A DNA stretch of 14,483 bases from Betaproteobacteria bacterium (GCA_025354965.1 JANXLW010000358.1:1-14483), one strand, 5' to 3'. Positions 1 through 7,887 are shown, counted from the first letter of the stretch. Notes: generated from the letters alone by a model not told the origin. Made by a program: numbers and translations.

Positions 1-103
1 CTTGCAGCTTGATTCCATTGACCAGATAAATGGAGACCGGTACATGTTCCCGACGCAAAGCATTGAGAAAAGTGTCTTGAAGTAACTGACCTTTGTTGCT
101 CAC
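1..103 (-). CDS. hfq: RNA chaperone Hfq, N-terminal part (cut by window edge)
   Basis: Hfq is the hexameric Sm-like RNA chaperone that pairs small RNAs with mRNAs. The reverse strand translates to MSNKGQLLQDTFLNALRREH followed by a VPVSIYLVNGIKLQ segment, the highly conserved Hfq start: helix 1, then strand 1 of the Sm1 motif. Only 34 residues are visible; the remaining Sm fold and C-terminus lie beyond position 1. The start is GTG at 101-103, chosen because the family begins MSNKGQ and a GGAG Shine-Dalgarno (110-113) sits 6 nt upstream. It lies downstream of der on the same strand, as in many betaproteobacteria, where hflX-hflK-hflC commonly follow. The 238-bp gap to der suggests a promoter of its own. 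The family usually has Pro where residue 11 is Thr here, a small variation. The identification is secure. Confidence 0.96.
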   Translation of the reverse strand, partial: MSNKGQLLQDTFLNALRREHVPVSIYLVNGIKLQ

Positions 104-109
104 GATATT

Positions 110-113
110 CTCC
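110..113 (-). promoter_or_regulatory. Shine-Dalgarno of hfq, supports GTG start
   Basis: GGAG on the minus strand lies 6 nt before the GTG at 101-103. It fixes the non-ATG start of hfq. Confidence 0.8.
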
Positions 114-199
114 GTGTTCAAAAAATTAATAAGGGGGTGACGATACCACAGCAACGTGCACTCTCATCTTGCCTTACGGTAAACGCACAATAAAGTTGT

Positions 200-229
200 C
201 AGTACTTGTGCGAATCAACGCAGGTACTG
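200..229 (+). repeat. Imperfect inverted repeat / hairpin in the hfq upstream region
   Basis: CAGTACTTGTG (200-210) and CGCAGGTACTG (219-229) are near-complementary around an 8-nt loop. In plus-strand RNA this gives an 11-bp stem with two G-U wobbles; in minus-strand RNA the same two positions are A-C mismatches. As DNA it is a dyad that a regulator could bind upstream of hfq. No T-tract follows on either strand, so it is not an intrinsic terminator. Confidence 0.45.
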
Positions 230-341
230 TTCTGCTGCGTTGAACCGCCGCCTGCCGCGCGCGCGAGCAAGCCCACTTTCCGTTAGCTGCCAGGGTTGGG
301 TCAACCCATTGAGCGGTGACTACGACCGGTGCCACAAGTGC

Positions 342-1685
342 TCAAGACACCGCTTTGTCAGCATAGGGATTGCTCGATGTCTTTAGTTCAATGCGCATGG
401 GCGTGCCAACCAGATCAAATTCCTTGCGAAAACGTCCTTCCAGAAAGCGTTTATACGCATCGGTCACGTGTTCCAGCGAATTGCCATGAATCACAATCAC
501 CGGTGGATTCATGCCACCCTGGTGGGCGTAACGCAATTTGGGACGAAACATGCCGGAGCGCTTGGGACTCTGAAACTGGACCGCTTCCAGCAATAGCCGC
601 GTCAGAATAGGGGTTGACATCTTGCAGTTGGCCGCCTTGTAGGCCTGGGCTATGGAAACCCAAAGCGGGCCCAGGCCTTGCCTCTTGGTCGCCGAAATCA
701 AATGCATCGCAGCGAACTTCAAAAACGGCAAGCGTGTCTCAATAGAGCGCTTGACAAGCTCGCGTTGATACTCGTCAACAGCGTCCCACTTGTTGACCGC
801 CAGCACTACGGCCCGGCCATTCTCGAGAATATAGCCGGCAATGTGAGCGTCCTGGTCAGTAACCCCTTGGGTCGCATCGATCAGCAGCAAGACCACGTTG
901 GACGATTCAATCGCCTGCAGGGTCTTGACCACCGAGAATTTCTCGATCGCCTCGAAGATTTTGCCCCGGCGACGCAGGCCTGCGGTGTCAACCAGTTCAA
1001 ATTTTTGACCGTTGCGCTCAAAGGGCACTGAAATTGCATCGCGCGTCGTCCCCGGCAAATCGAATGCAACCAGGCGTTCTTCACCCAACCATGTGTTAAT
1101 CAGCGTTGACTTGCCCACATTGGGGCGCCCGGCCACGGCCAGCTTGATGACACCTGGATCGCGTTGCTCCTGCGCATCATCCGGCTCCGCAAGTTGAAGT
1201 GGCGCCAGCGCCAGTTCCACCAGAGAGTGAATTCCCTGGCCATGCGCCGCCGAAACCGCATGGACCTCGCCCAGGCCCAATTCAAAAAATTCGACCAGCT
1301 GGGCCCCGGCGAGCATGCCCTCCGCCTTGTTGGCCGCCAAAATACAAGGTTTACCGAGGCGACGAAGGTATTTGGCAATCTCGTGATCCTGCGCAGAAAT
1401 GCCCTCCCGCGCATCTACCACGAAGATAACGACATCCGCTTCCGCCACTGCCTGCGTCGTCTGCTTGGCCATTTCCTTAAAAATGCCACTGGCAGCGTCG
1501 GGCTCGAAGCCGCCGGTGTCGATGACAATAAATTCGTGCTTGCCCTGCTTTCCGTTTCCGTAATGACGGTCGCGCGTCAACCCGGCGAAATCTGCAACGA
1601 TGGCATCGCGCGACTTGGTGAGTCGATTGAAGAGCGTTGACTTCCCGACATTGGGGCGCCCGACCAGAGCCAAAACGGGTTTCAT
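342..1685 (-). CDS. der: Ribosome-assembly GTPase Der (EngA)
   Basis: Der is an essential GTPase with two GTP-binding domains that acts in late assembly of the 50S subunit. The protein has 447 residues, in the usual range. GTPase domain 1 shows GRPNVGKS (9-16), DTGG (56-59) and an NKAE G4 motif (119-122). Domain 2 shows GRPNVGKS (186-193), DTAG (233-236) and NKWD (298-301). A KH-like C-terminal domain covers about 359-447. The ATG at 1683-1685 is chosen because the protein there begins MKPVLALVGRPNVGKS, as the family does; the open frame to 1844 runs into bamB and has no Der-like sequence. The start is 17 nt after the bamB stop with only a weak ribosome binding site, which suggests coupling to bamB. 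The stretches coding the two P-loops remain 34/39 identical in DNA. Der is the last gene of the scpB-to-der run. Confidence 0.97.
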   Translation of the reverse strand: MKPVLALVGRPNVGKSTLFNRLTKSRDAIVADFAGLTRDRHYGNGKQGKHEFIVIDTGGFEPDAASGIFKEMAKQTTQAVAEADVVIFVVDAREGISAQDHEIAKYLRRLGKPCILAANKAEGMLAGAQLVEFFELGLGEVHAVSAAHGQGIHSLVELALAPLQLAEPDDAQEQRDPGVIKLAVAGRPNVGKSTLINTWLGEERLVAFDLPGTTRDAISVPFERNGQKFELVDTAGLRRRGKIFEAIEKFSVVKTLQAIESSNVVLLLIDATQGVTDQDAHIAGYILENGRAVVLAVNKWDAVDEYQRELVKRSIETRLPFLKFAAMHLISATKRQGLGPLWVSIAQAYKAANCKMSTPILTRLLLEAVQFQSPKRSGMFRPKLRYAHQGGMNPPVIVIHGNSLEHVTDAYKRFLEGRFRKEFDLVGTPMRIELKTSSNPYADKAVS

Positions 1686-1702
1686 AACTTGGCGTCTGAC
1701 AC

Positions 1703-2842
1703 TCAGTCGGGTTTGAAACCAAAAATGCCGCCATTGCGGGTAACAACCAGCAGTGTTCCTGCCGCCAGCACCGGCGCCGTAGCAACCGCAGAACCGTCGG
1801 TTGCCACGCGCGTCAACGCAGACCCGTCCTCGCGCGACAGCCAATGAACCAGACCGTTCTCATCACCCACCACAACAGACCGGCCGACCGCCAGTGGTGC
1901 GCTCAGGCCACGGTAGCGCAGCCGTTCGGAGACCCAGGCGTGCTCACCATCGGTGCGGCGCCAGGCAATAATTTTCCCGTCACTCTCAACGCCAAACACA
2001 TATTTGTCATCCCCATGCACACCGACCGAGCCGATGGCGGGTTTGCTCCAAAGCGGCGCGCCACGAACCGCATCGACACAGCCCACTGCCGCCTGAAAAG
2101 CGCGCGCACAAACCACACCGCCTTCGCGACTGACACGCCCGACCAAATCAACCAGTCGTTCAACGTCATTGGTGCCGCGCGGTGATGCAATGGGAGCCTC
2201 CCAGCGGATGGCACCGTTTGAAGGGTTGATACCGACCAGTCGCCCGCCCATACCCGCCACCACGGTATCGCCGACCGCCAGCAAAACACCGGCCTGTCGC
2301 AGCACCAACGACTCGCCCGGGCGCTGCTGATTCCAGAGTTTTTGCCCCGACTGGGCGTCAAAAGCCGTGACTGAACGATCAGCAGCGAGCAAAAAGACAC
2401 GCGCGCCGGCGACCAACGGTGCAGTAAACACTTGCGCTGGCATCCGCTGCCGCCATATTTCGCGCCCGTCATCGAGCACGACCATTTCGTTGTTGCGCGT
2501 CACCACCGCCGCATACCTGCCATCACTGCCGACCCCGGCAGCAATCTGAGCGCCAACATTGGCACGCCACAGCTCGGTACCGGTGCGCGCATCAATTGAC
2601 GCAAGCACCCCATCCGAGCTGGCCAAGGCTACGGTGTTGCCGTTTACTTTGAGATCAAGAGGAAAGTCGACCGCTCCAATTTTTGCTTGCCACGCCAAGC
2701 GCACGCCCAGCAAACCCGAGTTGGGTGCCAACTCGGATGGTTTGGGTTTTTCCGGTCCACTGGAACAGCCGCCCAGCAAACCCAGAGTAAGCAGGGCAAC
2801 TGCTGTGCCGATGGCCGCTGTCAAACGAAAATTGAGTTTCAC
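1703..2842 (-). CDS. bamB: Outer-membrane assembly lipoprotein BamB
   Basis: BamB is an accessory lipoprotein of the BAM complex; its beta-propeller binds BamA and helps insert beta-barrel proteins in the outer membrane. The 379-residue product starts with a basic, hydrophobic signal peptide ending in a lipobox, L23-G24-G25-C26, so Cys26 should be lipidated. Repeated PQQ-propeller strands are visible, such as GTELWRANVG, GREIWRQRM, GQKLWNQQRP, GAPLWSKPA and GLVHWLSRED, matching an eight-bladed propeller. The start codon is GTG (2840-2842) and forms a GTGA overlap with the yfgM stop, so translation is probably coupled. In E. coli the same order hisS-yfgM-bamB-der holds. BamD, another BAM lipoprotein, is encoded at the far end of the window. 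Identification rests on the lipobox, repeats and synteny. Confidence 0.95.
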   Translation of the reverse strand: MKLNFRLTAAIGTAVALLTLGLLGGCSSGPEKPKPSELAPNSGLLGVRLAWQAKIGAVDFPLDLKVNGNTVALASSDGVLASIDARTGTELWRANVGAQIAAGVGSDGRYAAVVTRNNEMVVLDDGREIWRQRMPAQVFTAPLVAGARVFLLAADRSVTAFDAQSGQKLWNQQRPGESLVLRQAGVLLAVGDTVVAGMGGRLVGINPSNGAIRWEAPIASPRGTNDVERLVDLVGRVSREGGVVCARAFQAAVGCVDAVRGAPLWSKPAIGSVGVHGDDKYVFGVESDGKIIAWRRTDGEHAWVSERLRYRGLSAPLAVGRSVVVGDENGLVHWLSREDGSALTRVATDGSAVATAPVLAAGTLLVVTRNGGIFGFKPD

Positions 2843-3540
2843 TTTTTCCCCTTCAGTGCCGAAGCATCCGTGGCACCATCCCTGGACGCAACGCCCACTT
2901 GGGGGTCCACTCCCAACGAGTTCAATTTGACTTCCACCAAACGCCGATACTCGGTGCGATCTTCGAAATTTTTATAGGCTTTTTCATACTCGACAAGTGC
3001 TGGTGTTCTCTTGCCTTGCAACATGAAAATGTCACCTTTTCGATCCGCCACCAGGGCATCAAAATTCGCTGGAAATGATCCGTTCAATTGCTTCAATGCA
3101 TCATCAAAAGCCTTGGCCTCCATCAATACACCGGCCAACCGCAACTTTGCGATGGCCTGGTACCCAGCATCCGATGACTTGTCGGCAACCCAAGCCAGTG
3201 CGGCCTTGCACGCTTCAATATTGCCGACGCCATAGTATTGCTTTGCAACCAGCAGTCCTGCTTGCTGTGCGTAGGTGGTTGATCCAAACCGATCCTTGAT
3301 GTCGGCAAAAACGCGGTCAATCTTTGCGGCATCGGCCGACTTCACGACACGTTCCACTTCGTCGTACATGGCAGCCGCCTGAGTAGCCTGCGAGCGCTGC
3401 CAATATTGATAGAAATTCCAGCTAGCGAAGGCGCCCAGCACCAAAATCAAGGCCCAGGTGATGGCATTGCCGTACTGTTGCCAAAAATGTTTGATCTGGT
3501 CGAGTTGCTCTTGTTCTTCGAGATCGAGTTGATTTGCCAT
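2839..3540 (-). CDS. yfgM: YfgM-type ancillary SecYEG translocon subunit (TPR-like)
   Basis: YfgM is an inner-membrane protein that in E. coli associates with the SecYEG translocon and the chaperone PpiD, handing secreted proteins to periplasmic chaperones. The 233-residue product has an acidic cytoplasmic N-terminus (LDLEEQEQLDQIKHFW), a single membrane segment at about 26-43, and a helical TPR-like periplasmic domain rich in Ala and Lys. It starts with ATG at 3538-3540, and MANQLDLEEQEQ matches the family start. The ribosome binding site is weak (AGAAAG). It lies 52 nt after hisS, with a stem-loop in that gap, and overlaps bamB by 4 bp, the standard hisS-yfgM-bamB context. The Lys/Asp-rich C-terminal end is probably flexible. 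Confidence 0.92.
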   Translation of the reverse strand: MANQLDLEEQEQLDQIKHFWQQYGNAITWALILVLGAFASWNFYQYWQRSQATQAAAMYDEVERVVKSADAAKIDRVFADIKDRFGSTTYAQQAGLLVAKQYYGVGNIEACKAALAWVADKSSDAGYQAIAKLRLAGVLMEAKAFDDALKQLNGSFPANFDALVADRKGDIFMLQGKRTPALVEYEKAYKNFEDRTEYRRLVEVKLNSLGVDPQVGVASRDGATDASALKGKK

Positions 3541-3559
3541 GAAAACTTTCTAATCAGTT

Positions 3560-3584
3560 GGAGACCGAGCCAAAGGTCGGCTCC
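3560..3584 (-). other. Intercistronic stem-loop between hisS and yfgM
   Basis: On the minus strand GGAGCCGA can pair with TCGG-T-CTCC across an 8-nt loop. This gives 8 bp with one bulged base (opposite position 3564). It lies just after the hisS stop and ends 19 nt before the yfgM ATG. No T-run follows directly, so it is not a classical terminator. A processing or mRNA-stability element is possible, as is chance. Confidence 0.45.
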
Positions 3585-3592
3585 AGAAATAC

Positions 3593-4906
3593 TCAAGTAC
3601 GCGATTGTAGGGTGGGCGCCCAGGCGGCAATGTCGGCAAGCGACCGACTTGATTGCGCACCAATGCCATCCCGCAGTGCTTTGACTGTGACAGCGTTTTG
3701 CGTCAACTCATCTTTGCCAAAAATCAGCGCATAGTTCGCACCGCTGCCGTCGGCCTTCTTGAATTGCGACTTCATGCTGCCCGGGCTGTCCGCCAAACCC
3801 GCGTGCATTTGCACTTTGACCCCGGCAGCGCGCAAGATCTGTAACGTTTGCAGGGTGATCGGCAAAGCAGAGGCATCGGGAATCACGGCGTAAACATCTG
3901 GCGTCGGAGCGGCTTCAACCCGCCCCTGCTCCTTGATGAGTTCCAGCACCCGCTCCAGCCCCATGCCCCAGCCCACCGCCGGGGTCGGCCTGCCACCCAG
4001 CAGCTCGAACAAACCGTCATACCGCCCACCGCCGCAAAGTGCGCCCTGGGCGCCAAGTTCGTCGGTTATGAATTCGAACACAGTGTGGCTGTAATAGTCC
4101 AAACCTCGTACCAGTCGAGGATTGACAGTCCAGTTAACACCGCACGCCGTCAGTAATGTCTTGACCGTGTCAAAGTGCTTGAGCGATGCGTCACCCAGAT
4201 AATTCAGTAGTTGCGGCGCACCCTGCACAAGCGCTTGCATGGCAGGATTCTTGGTGTCCAAAATTCGTAGCGGGTTGCTGTGCAGGCGGCGTTGCGCCTC
4301 AGCATCCAACTGCTCCAGATGCTGCGAAAAGTAAGTAATCAACGCCGCCCGATGTGCTTGGCGCTCCGCCGACACACCCAGACTGTTAAGTTCAACCCGC
4401 ACGTTGCGCAAACCCAGATTGGCAAACAGTTGGTGCACCAGCAGCATCAGTTCAACATCCACCTCCGGCCCGGCAAAACCAAGTGCTTCGGCGCCCAATT
4501 GGTAGAACTGCCGATAGCGTCCGCGCTGGGGGCGCTCATGCCGGAACATCGGCCCCATGTAGTACAGGCGCTTGCCACCATCGTAGGTCAGGTTGTGCTC
4601 AATTGCTGCACGCACCACGCCCGGTGTGTTTTCCGGGCGCAAGGTGAGCGGCTCTCCGTTGAGCTTGTCTTCAAAGGAGTACATCTCCTTCTCGACAATG
4701 TCTGTGGTCTCGCCGGTGCCGCGCACGAACAGCGCCGTCGACTCGACGATGGGCGTGCGGATATTGCGATAGGCATAGAGGCCCATCAAGGACCGCACCT
4801 TGTCTTCAAGCCATTCCCAACGCGCGGAATCCGGCGGAAGAATGTCGTTCATGCCTTTGACGGCGGTCAGCTTCTCAGCCTTTGCGGCAACTGGTTTTTC
4901 ACTCAT
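3593..4906 (-). CDS. hisS: Histidyl-tRNA synthetase
   Basis: HisS is a class II aminoacyl-tRNA synthetase that charges tRNA-His in the cytoplasm. The 437-residue protein shows LRPENTPGVVRA (89-100), class II motif 2 from FRHERPQRGRYRQF (121-134), the histidine-specific HisA loop LVRGLDYYSHTVFEF (265-279), and motif 3 around VGWGMGLERV (311-320). The C-terminal anticodon-binding domain starts near residue 335. The ATG at 4904-4906 gives MSEKPVAAKAEKLTAVKGMNDI, where KGMNDILPP is the conserved family start, preceded by a short Lys/Ala extension. It starts 8 nt after the ispG stop with a weak GAG ribosome binding site, consistent with coupling. Length and motifs leave no realistic alternative; the HisZ paralogue usually lacks the intact catalytic HisA loop seen here. 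Confidence 0.98.
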   Translation of the reverse strand: MSEKPVAAKAEKLTAVKGMNDILPPDSARWEWLEDKVRSLMGLYAYRNIRTPIVESTALFVRGTGETTDIVEKEMYSFEDKLNGEPLTLRPENTPGVVRAAIEHNLTYDGGKRLYYMGPMFRHERPQRGRYRQFYQLGAEALGFAGPEVDVELMLLVHQLFANLGLRNVRVELNSLGVSAERQAHRAALITYFSQHLEQLDAEAQRRLHSNPLRILDTKNPAMQALVQGAPQLLNYLGDASLKHFDTVKTLLTACGVNWTVNPRLVRGLDYYSHTVFEFITDELGAQGALCGGGRYDGLFELLGGRPTPAVGWGMGLERVLELIKEQGRVEAAPTPDVYAVIPDASALPITLQTLQILRAAGVKVQMHAGLADSPGSMKSQFKKADGSGANYALIFGKDELTQNAVTVKALRDGIGAQSSRSLADIAAWAPTLQSRT

Positions 4907-4914
4907 GAATCAAC

Positions 4915-6189
4915 TCAACTGGCGTCGACGGTAGACCGGCTACCGAAGCGTCTTTCAATATAGTTTTCGACAATTTTCTGGAACTCCTGCGCAATCGTCT
5001 CACCGCGCAAAGTCAGGTGTTTCTCGCCGTCGATGTAGACCGGGGCCGCTGGCGCCTCGCCGGTGCCCGGCAGGCTGATGCCAATGTCGGCATGCTTGCT
5101 TTCACCAGGCCCGTTCACAATGCACCCCATCACCGCGACCTTCAGTTTTTCCACGCCGGGGTATTTCTCGCGCCAAACCGGCATTTGCATCCTCAGGAAA
5201 TCCTCAATCTGCTTGGTCAACTCCTGAAAAGTGGTGCTGGTGGTGCGACCACAGCCAGGGCAGGCGGTGACGCTGGGGACAAACGACCTGAGTTCCAGCG
5301 CCTGCAGTAACTCGCAGGCAATCAAAACCTCCTGCGTTCTGGCTTCACCTGGTTGCGGCGTCAGTGAAACACGGATCGTGTCACCGATGCCCTCCTGCAA
5401 CAAAATGGAAAGCGCCGTCGCCGAGGCAACAGCCCCTTTGGTTCCCATGCCGGCCTCGGTCAAACCCAGATGCAGCGGATAGTCGCAGCGCTTTGCCAGT
5501 TCACGGTAGACCGACACCAGATCCTGGACACCACTGACTTTGCAGGAAAGGATGATCTGGTTCTCGTTCATGCCCATCGCGGCCGCCAGGTGAGCCGACT
5601 CTATGGCAGAAGTAATCAGGGCTTCATACATAACCGGTTTGGCGTCCCAGGGCGTGGTTCGACGACTATTCTCATCCATCAAACTTGCCAGCAACTCCTG
5701 ATCCAGGCTACCCCAGTTGACGCCGATGCGAATGGGCTTGTCCCATCGCATCGCTGCCTCAATCATCAGGCCGAACTGCCTGTCGTGCTTGTCACCCTTG
5801 CCCACGTTGCCCGGATTGATCCGGTATTTGGACAAGGCTTGCGCGCAGGCCGGAAAATCCGTCAGCAAGCGGTGACCGTTATAGTGAAAATCGCCAATCA
5901 GCGGAACATCAATACCCATTCGGTCAAGCTGCTCACGAACGTACGGAACAGCGCCAGCGGCCTCTGGCGTATTGACCGTCAGGCGCACCATCTCGGACCC
6001 GGCCAAGGCCAGTTCCTTGACCTGGATCGCGGTGCCAATGGCATCCACAGTGTCGGTGTTGGTCATGGACTGAATGCGCACGGGCGCATCGCCGCCCACC
6101 GTGACAATTCGCTCACCCCAGACCACACGAGCCTGACGGGACCTCCGCGCCTTGGCCTGCGCAGTTTCAATCGGCAATAGAGATCCCAT
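4915..6189 (-). CDS. ispG: 4-hydroxy-3-methylbut-2-enyl diphosphate synthase IspG (GcpE)
   Basis: IspG is the [4Fe-4S] enzyme of the MEP isoprenoid pathway. It reduces methylerythritol cyclodiphosphate to HMBPP, using flavodoxin or ferredoxin. The 424-residue protein begins with a TIM-barrel domain (VRIQSMTNTDT, 37-47; YRINPGNVGKGDK, 122-134). It ends with the Fe-S domain carrying TACPGCGRTTSTTFQ (Cys310, Cys313) and MGCIVNGPGES (Cys356, catalytic-type Glu363). All three cluster cysteines are present. The ATG at 6187-6189 overlaps the rodZ stop by 1 nt (TAATG), and a GAGGTGA ribosome binding site lies within the rodZ 3' end. The order rodZ-ispG-hisS is conserved from E. coli to betaproteobacteria. 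It shows the two-domain bacterial form without the large central insertion of plant enzymes. Confidence 0.98.
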   Translation of the reverse strand: MGSLLPIETAQAKARRSRQARVVWGERIVTVGGDAPVRIQSMTNTDTVDAIGTAIQVKELALAGSEMVRLTVNTPEAAGAVPYVREQLDRMGIDVPLIGDFHYNGHRLLTDFPACAQALSKYRINPGNVGKGDKHDRQFGLMIEAAMRWDKPIRIGVNWGSLDQELLASLMDENSRRTTPWDAKPVMYEALITSAIESAHLAAAMGMNENQIILSCKVSGVQDLVSVYRELAKRCDYPLHLGLTEAGMGTKGAVASATALSILLQEGIGDTIRVSLTPQPGEARTQEVLIACELLQALELRSFVPSVTACPGCGRTTSTTFQELTKQIEDFLRMQMPVWREKYPGVEKLKVAVMGCIVNGPGESKHADIGISLPGTGEAPAAPVYIDGEKHLTLRGETIAQEFQKIVENYIERRFGSRSTVDAS

Positions 6190-7055
6190 TACTTCACCTC
6201 AAAACGCGCTACGTTGTCTTTCGCAATAAGCGCCGTATCGAATACCTGGCCGCGCACTCGAACATCTATCAAATCGGCGCGTCCGACAACCACAGAGAGT
6301 GGCGTCGACCCAGAGGCGCCAAGGACAGCGCCGTCCGTCATGGTGGTGCGTAGCCGGACCACGCCATTGGCATCAACCACCTCTACCCACGATGCACCGT
6401 GCGCTTTGAATACCACGATGCCGGTCGCTGCAACCGATCCGGGCTGGTTCGCGCCCGGCACACCGGTTAAAACATCGGACGAGGACGGCGCCGGTGCAAT
6501 CGCAGTAGGCGGATTTTCAACTTCGATCGCGGCCGGTGGGGTGACCGGGAGCGGCGCAATCACCACATCCGCGGCAGAATTACTGGAACCAGTAAGTTCG
6601 ACTCGCTGTGCGAAAGGGAAAACAACAAGTATCAGAGCTCCCACCAGCAAAGCCAGCACAACCCACACGATGGGTTTTGAGAATTGCTCACGCGACAACA
6701 GGTGTGAACTGCTGCCACTGGAGCGAAATGCGACGTTGATGCCCGACTCATCAGTCGTCAGGCGGGGTGCGCTTGTATGTGGCAGTCTCTCCAGTATCGG
6801 CGTCGGATCGATTTTTAAAGTCCGACAAACACTGGCCGCCAGCGCGCGAACAAAAACAGCGCCCGGCAACAATTCAAATCGATCTGCCTCCAGCGCTTCC
6901 AGCTTATTGACCGGCACCTTGAGGGAAACAGCCATAGCCGCTATGTGTAGCCCCTGCGCTTCGCGCGCGTGTCGCAACATGCCACCAGCAGTCGTCTGCA
7001 CAACCGAATCCTTGTCGGCTCGCTCGTCACTTGACTGTAGTACTGCCTCATTCAT
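6189..7055 (-). CDS. rodZ: RodZ, HTH-domain cell-shape protein anchoring MreB
   Basis: RodZ is a bitopic inner-membrane protein that links the MreB cytoskeleton to the elongasome. The 288-residue product has a cytoplasmic helix-turn-helix domain (about 24-91: GGMLRHAREAQGLHIAAMA, then LEADRFELLPGAVFVRALAAS). A membrane span follows (128-147), then a Pro/Ala-rich periplasmic linker (about 165-210) and a beta-rich DUF4115-type domain (212-285, with ASWVEVVDANG). The ATG at 7053-7055 is chosen because a GAGGTG ribosome binding site sits about 8 nt upstream and the gene then overlaps pilW by 8 bp (ATGAATGA). A longer open frame to 7145 lies inside pilW and adds unrelated residues. It is somewhat shorter than E. 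coli RodZ (337 aa), mainly in the linker. Domain order and synteny make the call firm. Confidence 0.94.
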   Translation of the reverse strand: MNEAVLQSSDERADKDSVVQTTAGGMLRHAREAQGLHIAAMAVSLKVPVNKLEALEADRFELLPGAVFVRALAASVCRTLKIDPTPILERLPHTSAPRLTTDESGINVAFRSSGSSSHLLSREQFSKPIVWVVLALLVGALILVVFPFAQRVELTGSSNSAADVVIAPLPVTPPAAIEVENPPTAIAPAPSSSDVLTGVPGANQPGSVAATGIVVFKAHGASWVEVVDANGVVRLRTTMTDGAVLGASGSTPLSVVVGRADLIDVRVRGQVFDTALIAKDNVARFEVK

Positions 7056-7884
7056 CGAAAGCACCTCGCTGGAAGGAGGCTGCTTCGCGTGACTGCGGAA
7101 AACGCTTGACCAACTGTGCTGCCAATTGCTGCATGGCGTCGCCATTTTCCATGCGTCGCTCTACCTTGACTCCCAACCAGAGAGATTCGGCATTGGCCAG
7201 CTCAGTGTTGTTCAAGCGCCTCACATAGAACTGTGCTCGAACAAAATCGCCACGCTGGAACAACAGGGTAGCCAGGTTGTAAGCCGTCACAGGATTGCCC
7301 GCATCAAACTCATAGGACTTCAACAGACTGATCTCTGCATCCGCCCTCAGCCCGGCCCTGACTTGACACAGACCCTGTGTCCGCAGCGTCTTGGCACGCT
7401 CCCCATATTGCGGATTTGCGAGTGCCTGGGAGAAAAGCTGCTGCGCCTCCGGGTATTTGGCCTGCTGACACAGCAGCCAGCCCAGGTTTTGCATGACGTT
7501 TGCGTCCTGCGGACTCATGCTGAGAGCTTTCCTGAAACTCTCCTCGGCAAATCGGAAATCGTTGAGACGCATGTAAATGAGTCCGCGCAGGCTGTAGGCT
7601 TCAGCGTAGTTTGGGTCGACAGAAATGGACTGCTTCAGTTCATCCAGAGCATCCTTGGTCTGACCTAACTCAAAATACCCAACCGCCAGTTCGAGCCGAA
7701 TACGGGCGCGCTTGCGCAACTCAGGTTCATCAGAATCGGTGACCATCTCGGTGCCCCGGGCGCCAATTGCGGAGCCACCCGATTTTGATGCACACCCGGT
7801 AATGCCGGTCAAACCAACAACCAGCAGACAGGCACAAAACAACTGTTGCCTGAAAAGCCTCCATACCGTTGCGCGCATATTCAT
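7048..7884 (-). CDS. pilW: Type IV pilus biogenesis/stability lipoprotein PilW (PilF family)
   Basis: PilW (PilF in Pseudomonas) is an outer-membrane TPR lipoprotein that pilots assembly of the PilQ secretin for type IV pili. The 278-residue product has a signal peptide with lipobox I28-T29-G30-C31. TPR units follow at about 61-93 (ELAVGYFELGQTKDALDELK), 95-127 (AYSLRGLIYMRLNDFRFAEE) and 129-163, with further TPR-like helices to the end. The ATG at 7882-7884 follows an AAGGAG ribosome binding site that lies inside the rlmN 3' end; a second Met two codons on is an alternative start. Only 3 nt separate it from rlmN, and its stop overlaps rodZ. The rlmN-pilF-rodZ order is known in Neisseria and Pseudomonas and implies type IV pili elsewhere in the genome. 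Confidence 0.92.
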   Translation of the reverse strand: MNMRATVWRLFRQQLFCACLLVVGLTGITGCASKSGGSAIGARGTEMVTDSDEPELRKRARIRLELAVGYFELGQTKDALDELKQSISVDPNYAEAYSLRGLIYMRLNDFRFAEESFRKALSMSPQDANVMQNLGWLLCQQAKYPEAQQLFSQALANPQYGERAKTLRTQGLCQVRAGLRADAEISLLKSYEFDAGNPVTAYNLATLLFQRGDFVRAQFYVRRLNNTELANAESLWLGVKVERRMENGDAMQQLAAQLVKRFPQSREAASFQRGAFDE

Positions 7885-7887
7885 TTC

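Larger units (their letters stand above)
104..341. other. der-hfq intergenic region, probable hfq leader/promoter region
   Basis: This is the longest non-coding stretch in the window. I see no credible small gene in it. On the minus strand it should hold the hfq promoter, but no strong sigma-70 pair stands out: TTGATT-18-TTTATT (minus strand, about 188-217) and an isolated CTGACA are only fair matches. It contains a hairpin-capable inverted repeat (200-229), an alternating GC run near 255-265, a short GGGTT/AACCC repeat (293-307), and a U-rich element just upstream of the hfq ribosome binding site (119-132). No clear intrinsic terminator follows der, so readthrough from der into hfq is possible. 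Confidence 0.6.

Noticed and set aside
293..307. GGGTT/AACCC inverted repeat as a der terminator
   Set aside because: Only 5 bp of stem with a 5-nt loop and no T-run on the minus strand.
1686..1844. N-terminal extension of der into bamB
   Set aside because: The added residues are out-of-frame bamB sequence; Der proteins begin at MKPVLALVGRPNVGKS.
4280..4963. Plus-strand open frame of 227 codons
   Set aside because: Antisense of hisS and running past its start; no domain seen.
5470..6180. Plus-strand open frame of 236 codons
   Set aside because: Antisense of ispG, with no family features.
6214..7092. Plus-strand open frame of 292 codons
   Set aside because: Antisense of rodZ; low-complexity Ser/Thr/Ala translation caused by the codon pattern of the real gene.
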